Shown piece after piece: positions 8,539 to 19,700 of a stretch of DNA of 64,000 nt (its first letter is position 1; every line of letters starts with the position of its first letter). The notes under the pieces were generated by a model. The model had not been told where the DNA came from. It searched no databases and saw only the letters and a program-made list of their open reading frames with translations. The translations under genes were made by a program, and so were the position numbers. The stretch covers positions 1,554,773-1,618,772 of the forward strand of contig NZ_KB976986.1 of the NCBI RefSeq assembly GCF_000399665.1. Reading direction: 5' to 3'. Origin of the DNA: Acinetobacter calcoaceticus ANC 3811 (GTDB lineage Bacteria; Pseudomonadota; Gammaproteobacteria; Pseudomonadales; Moraxellaceae).

Positions 8539-9345
8539 TCAAGGTAAATAAATTGTAATATGTGCTTGCTCTTGAGGAGCAGAAATCACATTTTGATAAT
8601 TAGATAATGCTTTATCATTTTGATTATTCAGCATAAATTTTAGCCCTGCAAAGGTAAGTAATGCAAAAATCAATAAAAAGATCAAAATCCAAAAGAAAGG
8701 AACTTCGCGATGAATAATATTTCGTATCTGATCGGGAATAGCCGAGAACGGCGAAAAGGCAACTTTTTTTCCTTTCAAATAGTCAATTTCATCGCCCACT
8801 CTTGATACTAAATGGTTGAGACTTTCCGTAGATTCGATTCGGTACTTACCCTGAAAACCTAATAAAAGGCAGTAATGAAATACCTCTAAAGCAGCTAGGC
8901 GTTCTTTTCCACGACTACGTAATTGTTCTAATATTTCAAAGAAACGATAACCCGCTAACTGAGAACCAAACAAGCTCAATTGCAATGGGCTAATTAACCA
9001 AGAATTCTGCAAATTAAAATAACTTGGGTCTTGTTGCGTTACGATCGTTTCATCAATCAAAGCACAGAATGCATATTTAGCATCATGAATATCATCAGCT
9101 GAAAATTGCAACTTTTTGGCTTGTTGCTCAAATTGATTGAGTAAATTTAAGATTTTTTCACGAAACTGCTGAGCATCTGCCGGCACATACTGATTTCGAA
9201 TCAAAAAAACCAAATAAAAGCCATCATGCAATAAATCAATAAGATTGATTGCCTGTAGTTTTGCTTGAGACTGGCTATTGTTGTTCCCGCCCGTTCCAAT
9301 CTGCCCATCATCAAATAAAGAAGGAGCACCTGTGGATTGTGACAT
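8539..9345 (-). CDS. tssL: T6SS membrane-complex protein TssL (DotU/IcmH family)
   Basis: TssL is the inner-membrane partner of TssM and links the membrane complex to the baseplate. The 268-residue protein has the DotU cytoplasmic helical domain, with ALIDETI at about residue 90, and a single C-terminal membrane helix near residues 222-242 (FWILIFLLIFALLTFAGL). No peptidoglycan-binding OmpA domain is fused; that role is probably played by the separate OmpA-like gene at 14970. A good ribosome site (GGAGAG) precedes the ATG. Confidence 0.93.
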   Translation of the reverse strand: MSQSTGAPSLFDDGQIGTGGNNNSQSQAKLQAINLIDLLHDGFYLVFLIRNQYVPADAQQFREKILNLLNQFEQQAKKLQFSADDIHDAKYAFCALIDETIVTQQDPSYFNLQNSWLISPLQLSLFGSQLAGYRFFEILEQLRSRGKERLAALEVFHYCLLLGFQGKYRIESTESLNHLVSRVGDEIDYLKGKKVAFSPFSAIPDQIRNIIHREVPFFWILIFLLIFALLTFAGLKFMLNNQNDKALSNYQNVISAPQEQAHITIYLP

Positions 9346-9362
9346 TTTTCTCTCCTTTACCC

Positions 9363-10727
9363 TTAAGCGTTCATGACCGCAATCAGTTCAATACTGATAT
9401 CTTGGAAACCAGCCGGAACATAAATACAAATCGTCTCTGAATCCAACATGCGCTGATAAAGCTCATGATGTGGTTCAATTTCGAAATAGCTCACACCAGA
9501 ACGTACCGGTATTGCAGTTGGAACTTGAATTAAGTGATGCAATGGAATCGCGGGCAATGCAGCAACTACACGTTGTTCTACATCTAAAGTGCTACCGATC
9601 TTGAATCGTAAAGGTACAATCTGGATCAACTCATGTGTCTGCATTGCACTACTTGATACTGCAATATAAAGTCGAGTGTCTCGAGTAATTTTATCGGTCT
9701 CAAGACTTCCCACCCAATATGAAGGACGGATTTCTTTAAGCGCAATACTGATGTAACGACTCGAAATAATCGTATCGAGCAAATCACGTAGAATCGTGTC
9801 TAACTGCGAGAAACTTTCTTGTAAATTATGGTGTTTATAGGCAGGCAACTGATCGACATCATACGCCGTCGAGAAAGTTAATAATGAACCTGCTAAACGT
9901 AATAATTCGAAGAACAAACGCTCTGGATGAATTTGTGGATATTGCACAAAATGATTAAGACCAGCATGAGCGGTATTTAACGCATTTACTAACCAGAATG
10001 AAACGATATCACCAGAACGGAATTCAATTAATTTCTGTTCATTTTCTCGGTTATTGGTTTGAATGGTTTTAATTTTTGCCTTAATAACGTTCAGTGTTCT
10101 TTTTAAATTTGAAATAAGTGTTTCTGATGCATCCACGTGCAAAATTGGTGGAATAAACTTTCGGTCAATTTCAAAAGCACCTGAACTTTGACGTTTAATC
10201 TTTCCAATAGGCAGATATAAGAAACCATCCAGATTATGGTCTGGATTACTATGTACATCTAATAATTTAAAAACAGCACGGCGGCGTAGCAAACTAATAT
10301 CTGCTTCGGTAGCATTCGTAAATAGATCATGCGTTTCGACAAGATGAGATTGATATCTGCCCTTTTGCGCTTGGTTTTGATCAATTAGATTTTGCTTATT
10401 TGCTTGTAAGAGTGGCAATGCTAAATAAATTAGCATCTCACCACGTAAATTAAGATCATCCAATAAAATTGGCTCAGGCAATAGATCATATGCAGGCGCC
10501 TGATAAATTTCACCGTCTTGCCAGATCATCTCTACAGACTCAAGAGCAAGAATATGGGTGCTCAATTGAGCCTCATCGAAATTTAATTTTTGAATACCAT
10601 ATGAAAAAGGTACAACCGCACGAACCGTATGATTCAACCGTTGTTCATGATAGGTATCTTGAATTTGGAAATGTTGAGGTCTTAAAAATAAACCTTCGCC
10701 CCAAAGGACTTTTTCAGCTTTAAACAT
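9363..10727 (-). CDS. tssK: T6SS baseplate protein TssK
   Basis: TssK is the trimeric adaptor joining the baseplate wedges (TssF-TssG) to TssL-TssM. The start VLWGEGLFLRPQHFQIQDTY is the classic TssK N-terminus. Length (454 residues) is standard for the family. It is 16 bases downstream of tssA and 17 upstream of tssL, within the same leftward operon. Confidence 0.95.
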   Translation of the reverse strand: MFKAEKVLWGEGLFLRPQHFQIQDTYHEQRLNHTVRAVVPFSYGIQKLNFDEAQLSTHILALESVEMIWQDGEIYQAPAYDLLPEPILLDDLNLRGEMLIYLALPLLQANKQNLIDQNQAQKGRYQSHLVETHDLFTNATEADISLLRRRAVFKLLDVHSNPDHNLDGFLYLPIGKIKRQSSGAFEIDRKFIPPILHVDASETLISNLKRTLNVIKAKIKTIQTNNRENEQKLIEFRSGDIVSFWLVNALNTAHAGLNHFVQYPQIHPERLFFELLRLAGSLLTFSTAYDVDQLPAYKHHNLQESFSQLDTILRDLLDTIISSRYISIALKEIRPSYWVGSLETDKITRDTRLYIAVSSSAMQTHELIQIVPLRFKIGSTLDVEQRVVAALPAIPLHHLIQVPTAIPVRSGVSYFEIEPHHELYQRMLDSETICIYVPAGFQDISIELIAVMNA

Positions 10728-10743
10728 ATGTCTTTACCAATCT

Positions 10744-11838
10744 TTATTCGTATTCATTTTTAGGCTGCACACCTAACATTTCCTGAACCATTTGCAATGG
10801 ATGCTCATCTTTAATGACTTGTGCTAGCCATTCATGTAACGGCATTTGACTCCATTTAATGGTTTTTTGAAGCATATAACTCACAGGGCTATGAGGCTCG
10901 TTGGCTTGAAAGTAATCCGCAATTTCTTGCAGTACTTTCATTGCTTGCTCACGATTCGCCAAGTGTGTTTGTGCCTGAGGCTGAAAAGCAGGCTGATCTG
11001 AAACAACTTGTACAGGCACTTGATTTTCCATAGATGAATTTGTAATAACAGCGGCTGGTTCTTGGGTTGGCGCAAGCCCAGTACCAAAAGCCTCTGCCTT
11101 ATAAATCTTGCGTAATGTGCTGTGGATTGTTTCAAATGCTGAATCAATTGCACCAAAACTCGGTGAGTCTAGTCCCATTAAATGGTCAAGGGTTTGTTTT
11201 AAAACATCCCACTCAGTTAACACTGAACTAAAATCTTGATAATTAGAATATTGAAAAGTTTTAGACGTATTAAAAATAGCTTGATCGAATTGCTCTAACT
11301 CCGATGGTCCTGACTGACTATCGTAATCTTCAGTTTGCTTTCGGCGAACATTCTCGTGATATAGAAAATTATCGTAATCAAGCAAATTATAATAAGGAAC
11401 TGTATTAGTTAACGAAACTTTTTTTAACAACATTGGGAGTTGATTAATTAAACCCTGTAATAAACCAATGCGTTGATCTAAGTCATCATCTTCAATAACA
11501 GGATGAATTTCCTGCCAGTATTGATTGAGCATGGTATGGCTTAAGGTTAAACCTTTCGCCATACCTTCAAAACCGTAAAGATGAGTCCAAGCTTCTAAGA
11601 GCCAAGTTAATAGACGAATATCTTTAGTATTCTCTTTTAGCAAAACACTCGTTTTATTTGATACAAAATCCCAGTCGGCTTGTTTTCGCTCAGCAACCCA
11701 ATCGCCTTGATCTAGCAATAGATCATCTTGTGTTTTCGCTTTTTTGATTTCATGAAATTCATTAGAAAATGAAAAGTCATCACCACAAGGTAAGCTATCA
11801 CTAATCGGTTCAAGGAGTTCAGAAATATCAATATTCAT
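10744..11838 (-). CDS. tssA: T6SS assembly protein TssA (ImpA N-terminal domain)
   Basis: TssA organises baseplate and sheath assembly. The N-terminal ImpA domain is present (ISELLEPISDSLPCGDDFSF and WLLEAWTHLYGFEGMAKGL), followed by a linker rich in Gln/Pro around residues 255-295. A short C-terminal helical domain (REQAMKVLQEIADYFQANEPHSP) completes it. At 364 residues it has the domain layout of the shorter TssA class. It lies between clpV and tssK. Confidence 0.92.
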   Translation of the reverse strand: MNIDISELLEPISDSLPCGDDFSFSNEFHEIKKAKTQDDLLLDQGDWVAERKQADWDFVSNKTSVLLKENTKDIRLLTWLLEAWTHLYGFEGMAKGLTLSHTMLNQYWQEIHPVIEDDDLDQRIGLLQGLINQLPMLLKKVSLTNTVPYYNLLDYDNFLYHENVRRKQTEDYDSQSGPSELEQFDQAIFNTSKTFQYSNYQDFSSVLTEWDVLKQTLDHLMGLDSPSFGAIDSAFETIHSTLRKIYKAEAFGTGLAPTQEPAAVITNSSMENQVPVQVVSDQPAFQPQAQTHLANREQAMKVLQEIADYFQANEPHSPVSYMLQKTIKWSQMPLHEWLAQVIKDEHPLQMVQEMLGVQPKNEYE

Positions 11839-11859
11839 CTAATTTTAGCTCTATTCAAT

Positions 11860-14541
11860 TTAAACTTCTGACTTCAACTTTTTACTGGTCCTTTTTTTAG
11901 CAGCTTTTGCAACCGGATCTAGTAAATATTGAATTTCGTCATCTTTAGCATCAATCATGATAATTTTTGGCAACTTTTGTTCTGCTAAAGCCACTAAAAT
12001 TTCTGTAGCCAATGCAGGTAACACCGTAGAATTTAAAATATTATCAACATTACGTGCACCACTATCGACTTCTGTACAGCGACTTAAGAGCAGCTCTACC
12101 AAATCGTCAGAATACTGGACTTGTGTACCGTATTGTTTCTCAATTCTTGCAGTGATCTTGCCTAACTTATGTTTAATAATTCGTACAAGTAAATCGTCAT
12201 GCAATGGAAAATATGGCACAACTCTCATTCGGCCTAAAAATGCAGGCTTGAATTGCTTATATAAACTTGGTTTTAAATGGTCAATCAACTCTTCAGCTGT
12301 CGGCCATTCTTCTACTGGCGTATTTAAGCAAGCTTGCATGATCGCGCTTGAGCCAGCATTAGAAGTCAACAAAATAGTGGTGTTTTTAAAGTCAATTACT
12401 CGTCCTTCGCCATCTTCTAAAGTACCTTTATCAAATACTTGATAGAACAGTTCCTGAACATCACTATGTGCTTTTTCAATTTCATCAAGCAACACAACAC
12501 TGTAAGGGTTACGGCGAACAGCTTCTGTTAAAACACCGCCTTGACCATATCCCACATATCCAGGAGGCGCACCTTTAAGCGAAGATACAGTATGAGCTTC
12601 TTGATATTCAGACATATTAATGGTGATTAAATGCTGCTCACCACCATATAGTTCATTTGCCAAAGTTAATGCCGTTTCAGTTTTACCAACACCACTTGGC
12701 CCCACCAAAAGAAATACACCTTGTGGCTTATTAGGATCTTCAAGTCTTGCTTTTGAAGTTTTAATGCCTTGAACTAATTGTGTAAGTGCATAATCCTGCC
12801 CCATTACACGCTCGCCCAATTTATCTTCAAGCGTTAATATCTGTTTAATTTCATCATTAACCATTTTTCCAACAGGAATTCCGGTCCAATCAGAAATAAT
12901 TTCATTAATAATTAGAGAGTTTACTCTTTCAAATACTAAGGGTTGCTGGCCTTGAATTTCAGCAAGATCCTTACGCAGTAGATTGATCTGGTCATAAGCT
13001 TCAGATTCATTAGAATGATTTTGTGCTTCTAATTCCTGAATTTTATGAACAAGTTCTAATTCTTTTTGCCATTGCTCTTCGGTTTCATGAATCTCTTTTT
13101 GCAAAGATTCTAAATTAGCTTTTAAAGTTTCTAATCGTTCATGATGAATTGGAATCTGACGATGTTCATTTTCTAAAATTTTCTGTTCAAGCTTTAAGTT
13201 ATGCTCTTGAGCCTTTAACTGATCAAGCTTTACAGGTTGGGCATTTTGGGTCAACGCAACACGTGCTGCTGCCGTATCAAGAACACTAACTGCTTTATCC
13301 GGAAGTTGACGACCACTAATATAGCGATGCGAAGAATGAACCGCTGTAACGATCGCCTCATCATCAATTTGTAATTTAAAATGCTGCTGCATCACTGGAA
13401 TCATTGCGCGCAACATATCTATCGCAACTTCTTCGGTTGGCTCTTCTACTTTTACCACCTGAAAACGTCGGCTCAATGCAGCATCTTTTTCAAAATATTG
13501 TTTATATTCTGCCCAAGTAGTTGCAGCAATCGTACGCAATTCACCACGTGCAAGTGCTGGTTTTAAAAGATTTGCAGCATCATTTTGCCCAGCTTGTCCA
13601 CCTGCACCAATTAAAGTATGCGCTTCATCAATAAATAAAATAATAGGATGAACTGAGGCTTGAACCTCTTGAATCACTTGTTTTAGACGATTTTCAAACT
13701 CGCCTTTAACACTTGCACCTGCCTGTAAAAGTCCCATATCAAGCACATGTAAATGGACATTCTTAAGGGCGTTTGGTACTAAACCTTGAGCAATTTTTAA
13801 AGCTAAACCTTCGACCACAGCTGTTTTACCAACGCCTGGCTCTCCAGTTAAGATCGGGTTGTTTTGGCGTCTACGCATTAAAATATCGAGCATTAGGCGA
13901 ATTTCATATTCGCGCCCAATAACTGGATCTATACCGCCTTGTTTCGCTTTTTCAGTGAGGTTAATCGTATATTGATCAAGTGCAGGAGTTTTAGCTGCTT
14001 TGGTATTTGCTACAGTCGCTTCTGTTGGCTCAGCTTCACCAGAAGGTGTTTTTATTTCATCTTGTTGTTCAACACTCTTCTCACAAATTTCAAGAAACTT
14101 ATGTTTCATTGAATCAATTGGTAAGAGGTCAAATAAACTCGAAGCACGAGTCGCAATTTGATATAAATCAGGCGCAGTTAATAACGCAACTAATAAATGA
14201 CCACTACGAATAACTGGATTTTGTTCAGCCGAAGCCAATAACCAGGCTTGTTCAAACAAACGAACAATAGATTTAGCAAAAATAGGAGTTCGTGAATTAC
14301 CTTTCGGCAATTGAGAAATTGTTTCTTTTAAATCATCAACCAAAGCTTCAGATGAAATTTTATATTTCTTTAATAAAATTTTTAAATCATTCTCTAAAGA
14401 TTGATTAAGTAACTCTAAAAATAAATGCTCAATTTCAATTTCGTAATTTTGTTGAATAACACAAGCATTAGCCGATTTTTCTAAAGCAGTTCGCGCAACT
14501 GTAGAAAGTTTTGTAATTAAAATTTTTAAATTACTCATCAT
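11860..14541 (-). CDS. clpV: T6SS sheath-recycling ATPase ClpV (TssH)
   Basis: ClpV disassembles the contracted TssB-TssC sheath. An N-terminal Clp-N double repeat leads to two AAA+ modules, with Walker A GEPGVGKTA (~residue 233) and GPSGVGKTE (~residue 620). Walker B motifs (LFIDEAH, VVLLDEIEKAH) and the central coiled coil around residues 440-540 are intact. A TTG-initiated extension reaches 14550, but the ATGs at 14541/14538 follow a purine-rich stretch and are preferred. Confidence 0.96.
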   Translation of the reverse strand: MMSNLKILITKLSTVARTALEKSANACVIQQNYEIEIEHLFLELLNQSLENDLKILLKKYKISSEALVDDLKETISQLPKGNSRTPIFAKSIVRLFEQAWLLASAEQNPVIRSGHLLVALLTAPDLYQIATRASSLFDLLPIDSMKHKFLEICEKSVEQQDEIKTPSGEAEPTEATVANTKAAKTPALDQYTINLTEKAKQGGIDPVIGREYEIRLMLDILMRRRQNNPILTGEPGVGKTAVVEGLALKIAQGLVPNALKNVHLHVLDMGLLQAGASVKGEFENRLKQVIQEVQASVHPIILFIDEAHTLIGAGGQAGQNDAANLLKPALARGELRTIAATTWAEYKQYFEKDAALSRRFQVVKVEEPTEEVAIDMLRAMIPVMQQHFKLQIDDEAIVTAVHSSHRYISGRQLPDKAVSVLDTAAARVALTQNAQPVKLDQLKAQEHNLKLEQKILENEHRQIPIHHERLETLKANLESLQKEIHETEEQWQKELELVHKIQELEAQNHSNESEAYDQINLLRKDLAEIQGQQPLVFERVNSLIINEIISDWTGIPVGKMVNDEIKQILTLEDKLGERVMGQDYALTQLVQGIKTSKARLEDPNKPQGVFLLVGPSGVGKTETALTLANELYGGEQHLITINMSEYQEAHTVSSLKGAPPGYVGYGQGGVLTEAVRRNPYSVVLLDEIEKAHSDVQELFYQVFDKGTLEDGEGRVIDFKNTTILLTSNAGSSAIMQACLNTPVEEWPTAEELIDHLKPSLYKQFKPAFLGRMRVVPYFPLHDDLLVRIIKHKLGKITARIEKQYGTQVQYSDDLVELLLSRCTEVDSGARNVDNILNSTVLPALATEILVALAEQKLPKIIMIDAKDDEIQYLLDPVAKAAKKRTSKKLKSEV

Positions 14542-14689
14542 TACTCTCAATATTTTTAAATAATTTAATGCTTAAAATCATAATGCCTGTATATTAACAA
14601 AATTCAGCTTTATCAGACAAACTACTCATCATTTCAAGCGTTAATAAGTTTTGGTAGATATTTATATCTATATAAAAATATCTCTACCC
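14542..14689. other. gap inside the T6SS operon between PAAR and clpV
   Basis: At 148 bases this is the widest gap in the operon. It is AT-rich and holds no clear hairpin with a T-run, so it may contain an internal promoter for the clpV-tssAKL-tagX half. I could not identify a convincing -35/-10 pair. Confidence 0.3.
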
Positions 14690-14953
14690 TTACCCTTGAT
14701 TTACTAAACTCTGTTTTGGCAATAATTTACAGCCACATGATAATGAATCATTTACACGTGCTGCTGATTTCCCCATAACAAGCATATTCGGATCTCCCGA
14801 TACAATCGTTGCAACTATTTTGTGTAACGGACAAGTTGCCTTATCTCCTACACAGGCAATTGCAATTCCCTCAATTAAAAAAGTACTATTTCCTGAAATG
14901 ACTTGCCCTCCACCAGTTGTTGGGCATCCAATCGTAATGTACGGGCTAGCCAT
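14690..14953 (-). CDS. PAAR-repeat spike-tip protein
   Basis: A free-standing 87-residue PAAR protein that sharpens the VgrG trimer and can dock effectors. Typical features are ITIGCPTTGGGQVISGNSTF, CPLHKIVATIVSGDPNMLVMGK and SCGCKLLP, which hold the Cys/His residues of the PAAR zinc site. A longer reading frame extends upstream, but the ATG at 14953 follows AAGGAGAAGAAC, an excellent ribosome site, so I place the start there. No effector extension is fused. Confidence 0.9.
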   Translation of the reverse strand: MASPYITIGCPTTGGGQVISGNSTFLIEGIAIACVGDKATCPLHKIVATIVSGDPNMLVMGKSAARVNDSLSCGCKLLPKQSLVNQG

Positions 14954-14969
14954 GTTCTTCTCCTTATAT

Positions 14970-15737
14970 TTATAGAACAGTAAACTCAATTCGACGGTTT
15001 TTCTTTCTTCCTTCTGGAGAAGTATTATCTGCAACTGGCTTAGAAGAACCTAGACCTTCCGCAGATAAATGGTCGGCAGGAATACTCTTACTAATCAAAT
15101 AGTTTTTTACTGCTAATGCCCGATCTTGGCTAAGTTTTAAATTTTTAGTCGCATCGCCTGAACTATCTGTATGTCCTACGATTTTGACTTTTTTGCCGCC
15201 TACTTTATTTAAGGCAACAGCCATCTCGTCTAGAATTTTTTGACCCGCATCAGTTAAAACTGCACTACCAGATTCAAACTCAATAATTCGATTTTTAAGT
15301 GCGTCATCAATGATTTTCTGCTCAGCCTGATTGACTGATAACTGTGAATATAGTTGATATGGTGGCTGTACTAACCCTTGAAAGGACTGAATGGTAGGCT
15401 GGATATCTGCTGGATTCAGCATTTTTCCACTTAGCTCAAATCGAGTACCATTTACGCTTAATTTACCTTGTGAAACTTTTTTCAAGTCAGGTGTAATAAC
15501 TCGTGTAACAGAATCACTCCATCCATTTGGAGCAGCTACAGGTCTCACTTGTATTTTATCTACTACCTGATCAGCACCATAAACAGATTGCATTTTTAAT
15601 AAGATGGCCTGTTTACTCGCCTCATTTGGAACCACACCTTCTACAACAATAGGCTGAGCCAAAGCATAATTAGCTATTGCATAGATAAAACAGCCTTTTA
15701 TGAGCTGTGTAAGTTTAGTTTGATTTCGTTGATTCAT
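14970..15737 (-). CDS. tagN: OmpA-family peptidoglycan-binding T6SS protein (TagN-like)
   Basis: A 255-residue exported protein: signal sequence ending near YALAQ, then a BON-like segment (VVEGVVPNEASKQAILLKMQ). The C-terminal OmpA domain has the diaminopimelate-binding pattern GHTDSSGDATKNLKLSQDRA and RKKNRRIEF. It probably anchors the secretion complex to the cell wall, replacing the OmpA domain missing from TssL. It lies between tagF and the PAAR gene. Confidence 0.88.
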   Translation of the reverse strand: MNQRNQTKLTQLIKGCFIYAIANYALAQPIVVEGVVPNEASKQAILLKMQSVYGADQVVDKIQVRPVAAPNGWSDSVTRVITPDLKKVSQGKLSVNGTRFELSGKMLNPADIQPTIQSFQGLVQPPYQLYSQLSVNQAEQKIIDDALKNRIIEFESGSAVLTDAGQKILDEMAVALNKVGGKKVKIVGHTDSSGDATKNLKLSQDRALAVKNYLISKSIPADHLSAEGLGSSKPVADNTSPEGRKKNRRIEFTVL

Positions 15738-15739
15738 TA

Positions 15740-16699
15740 TTATTCACCCAAAAAAGTCTGTCTAAATAGTTTTAAGCCTTGATTTAAACTTAATTGGCGT
15801 TGGCATAATGATTGTTCTAGCGTAGCTAAACCAGCATTCTGCTCCAAATAAGTATCAATCCACTGAGCTTCTATTAAAGAAACCCAATGTTTACTATCCA
15901 TATTCTGAGTAAAAATATCGCTAAGGGCTAAAATATCAGCACCTTGAAAGCCGAAGAATAATACTGGTTGCTCTCGATGTAATAAGCCAATCAACACCTC
16001 AGTATTATGTTCCTTTAAAAAACGACAAATAATACTGACCCAAAAGGCTGCTATTTCATAACTGTAAGCAGGATTATTAATAGGCAAAATCAAAACTTTA
16101 TTTAATCGACTGGTTCCATTTTGTAAAATTGGCTGAAGTAATAACCCCAGACCAATCATACTTTGAGCTAACTCATAAATGCTGAGCTTCATTAACTGAG
16201 CAAATGAGTGCATCGTATGATTTTCATAGAAGCCGATACACTCGCGTTCAGTTAAAACCTGAATTTGATTTTGTAAGTGACCTAATTTTCCAAGTAACAG
16301 ATCTGAATCTTTAATTCCTTTTAAAGCACGATTGTTTTGAAATAAATCAACGAGTACATGTTTATAGCTATATGGCGCATACAGCAAATTATCATACGGT
16401 AAATCAATTTCTAATAAATGGCTCAGTACCATTGGAAAAGATCGGCCTGAACTATCTTCACTTGCGAGTAGATTCGCCGCTAAAAACATATTTTCTTTCG
16501 GATTCGCAATAAAGAAATCCAGTGAAGGCAACGTGTTATAAGCTTCTTTAAAGCTGCCCGATTGCATTGCGTATTCCAATGCTTCAGTAATCCACTGATC
16601 AAGCAACTGTATTAGAGCATTCTGACCTTTTGTTTTTAAAAAGTCGCCTCGTGCAGGACTTTTGCCGTAATACAAAGGGGTTGTTTTTAATGTTTGCAT
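15740..16699 (-). CDS. tagF: T6SS-associated protein TagF
   Basis: TagF is a cytoplasmic T6SS accessory protein, a post-translational repressor in Pseudomonas. The N-terminal motif [17 protein letters not shown] is diagnostic (DUF2094 family). A longer in-frame start at 16777 would overlap tssM, but the ATG at 16699 has AAAGGAGG at ideal distance, so the shorter 319-residue form is chosen. No PppA phosphatase or PpkA kinase gene is seen nearby, so the threonine-phosphorylation pathway appears absent here. Confidence 0.9.
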   Translation of the reverse strand: MQTLKTTPLYYGKSPARGDFLKTKGQNALIQLLDQWITEALEYAMQSGSFKEAYNTLPSLDFFIANPKENMFLAANLLASEDSSGRSFPMVLSHLLEIDLPYDNLLYAPYSYKHVLVDLFQNNRALKGIKDSDLLLGKLGHLQNQIQVLTERECIGFYENHTMHSFAQLMKLSIYELAQSMIGLGLLLQPILQNGTSRLNKVLILPINNPAYSYEIAAFWVSIICRFLKEHNTEVLIGLLHREQPVLFFGFQGADILALSDIFTQNMDSKHWVSLIEAQWIDTYLEQNAGLATLEQSLCQRQLSLNQGLKLFRQTFLGE

Positions 16700-16736
16700 T
16701 ATTGCTCCTCCTTTCGCATAGAGGTTATTTTCCATG

Positions 16737-19700
16737 TCATGGTTTAACTCCCACAGAAGGCTGAGCAAGTGCTGCAACAGGATTTGCTGTTTTTACTGGC
16801 GCAGCAGCTTGAGCTGGTGCCTGCTGAGCAGACACCACACGAGCTGCTTTATCGGCAGTAACTTTGTCAACCAGTTGCATACCTGCGTAACCACGGCTTG
16901 AACCAATACTGCCTGAATTACTACTGATTAGACGGAAATTCATTTTTACAACTAATGATGGGTCAGTTTTACTACGCCAAAGCATTTCAAACCCGCCATT
17001 TTGTTCTTTACGTTGAGCACTATCAATTAAACGGTTAATACCGTATTCGCCCGGCTCATCAAAAATCGTATGCGTTTGACCTTGTAAATCTACAGCGGTA
17101 ATACGAGCACCCGGAATACTGCCTTGATTCGGCCAAATGAAGTTAACCCACTGTTGCACACCGTTTTCATAAGTCATGCGCTGACCATCAATATCCACGG
17201 TATATGAAAGCAATTGTGGATTTGGAATTGGGTAAAACTGGAAGTTAGATTGATTGGTTGCAGGTGCAGCAGGAGCTTGACTATTCAACTCACCTGTTGC
17301 CATACCATTTGATGGAGTAACATATCTTTGGAAATTCATGACGAATTGAGGATTTAAACTAATTCCTAAATCTTTCCATGTCTTAGACGTTAATGTATAA
17401 CCACGACGAATCACAAATGGATCAAGATTTTCTTTTACAAAACGAGAAATGCTGCCGTTTTCACCCAAGATTTGGCCAATTTCACTACTTGTAGCTTGCA
17501 AAGAAGCTGATGAGTTAAATGGATATTTCTTAGCAAGATTTGCAGTAAATGGCTGATAGGCTTGCATAACCCATAATTTATTAATTTCGTCTTGCGTAGG
17601 TGTAATTAAACTCTCAAAAGCTTGTGTAAGTGGACTAACCACTAATTTTTGTAGTAATCGCTGATCAATTTCACTAAAACCAACCGCCATTTTTTCATCT
17701 ACAATTTTTTGCGTCTGGTTAAATACAGAAGTTTGCTCATTCAGGGTTTGCTTGACTAATGTCATCGCATTAGGTCCAACTTCCCCTGCATTCTTAAGCT
17801 CATTAAACTTGCTACGAACTAGAGCTAAATTTGTCATATATTCATCAAGCAATGATTTACCTTGTTGATCATCGCGTTTGCGAACCAACTGATAGAACAT
17901 TTGATATTCTTGAGAAATAGCACCCTGAGCATTGGTCGCCACTTGATTAGCAGTCTTGTCATCATGATTTAAAACTTTACGTTTAAACCACGCAACGAAT
18001 CCTTTTTGTGGAGCTGCTAACTCAGCTTGCACAACTGGATTATCCCAGTTTGTTTCGATTGCTACTCGTTCAATTAAGGTTCGAATTGGAGAGTTCTGTG
18101 GCTCACCTAAAACATCAATATTTTTTACTTGCTGAGGGAATTGGGTAGCTTTAGCATAATGAATACCGCTTAAGAATTTTCTCCATTCCGCAATATATTC
18201 TTGCTTATAGAGTGCCGTCAGTTGCTTTCTAATTTGTTCAGGGCTGCCTGAGAAAGTTAAATCATCAGATTGACGACTATTTAGCACCCAATCTTTACTA
18301 TCTGTTGGCTTATCTGCGGCTTCTTCAATCGCCTTTTCTACATAGTCATTCCATGCCTTTTGGGTAAATACGCCAGGCAACGCATAACTACCTAATACAA
18401 CATTTTTATTAGCCTCACCCACGATCTGACTTACAGTCAACGCAGGGAAACGTACAGCAGCGCGCATTTTTATTTCGTTATAAACACGATCACGCGCAGG
18501 CATTCCTCTAACTACAGAGAGCAATACTTGACGTGTTTGATCAACAATTTGTGAATCTGCATCTAAAATTGGGAATTCTTTATCATTCGCCAAAGTCATT
18601 GCATACGATAAAATCTGCTCAGCTTCCTGAATCATATCTGCACGTGGCATTTGACCTTTATTTGCATCAAGCCAAGAACGCCAGAAACGCGTAACCTGAT
18701 CACTTAGATGACTTGCATCCATATATTGTGGATTACTCATCATCAAATACGCTTTTAATGCGTTATAAGCATCTTGAGGATTTGTGTCTGAAGGCTCTAA
18801 ATATTGTTGAGTCTGAGCAGTTTGCTTGATTTCAACATTTGTGTGATTCGCTTTTAATGTTGCTTCATTATTTTTTACGCGTTGCAAATATTGAGCAATA
18901 TTTTGCTGTGTCGGTGTTAAGACAATTTGCTTAACGCCTTTTAAATATTCAGCTTTTAACTTTTCACGAAGCTCATTGCCCTGATATAAACCAAAACTAA
19001 ACTTAAGCGGTCTATTTTCATCAAACTCATCCAACTGCTGTAGACGTCTTTGAAGAATAAGTAAAGCTTCTAATTGGGTAGACAATTGCTGACCCGAGGC
19101 TTTCTCTAATTGAACAACCTTATTTAAATCAGCTTGGACTTCGGCAACCAATTGCTGATTATTACGATATGACCAAACCCATACGCCAAGAATAATTGAA
19201 ACACCCGCTAAAGCACCAATAAATGCAATGTAACGCTGACGTTTTCTACCCGTATTTACATGCTGCTTAACAAGATCTTTATCTTTTAAAATAACATCTG
19301 AAAATAGACCATTTAAGAAATAGCCATGATTAGGCGTAATTTTTGAATGATCTTTTAAATCACTTTGAGCAATTTGAGTAAGCTGAAATTCTTGTGCAAT
19401 TTGTTCAGTCATTGGACTTTCAATGACACCTTCCTGCAAAGCACTGGTGAAGTAAAATCCACGGAAAACAGGTTGAAATTGATATGGATTATCTTCAAAA
19501 AGTGTACCGATAAAGCTTTTTAAAGCTGGTTTTAATGTTTTAAATTCTAATGGGAAGGTCATTACACTTGGTGAGATATTTTGCGAATGACGGCGGCTTA
19601 AATGAGTCGAGCTTACCCCTTTTAGACCATCATAAAGAATGGTGTAATGTTTTTCGAACAAATCTACCGCGTTATGAGAAGAACTCTGCTCATATGGAAG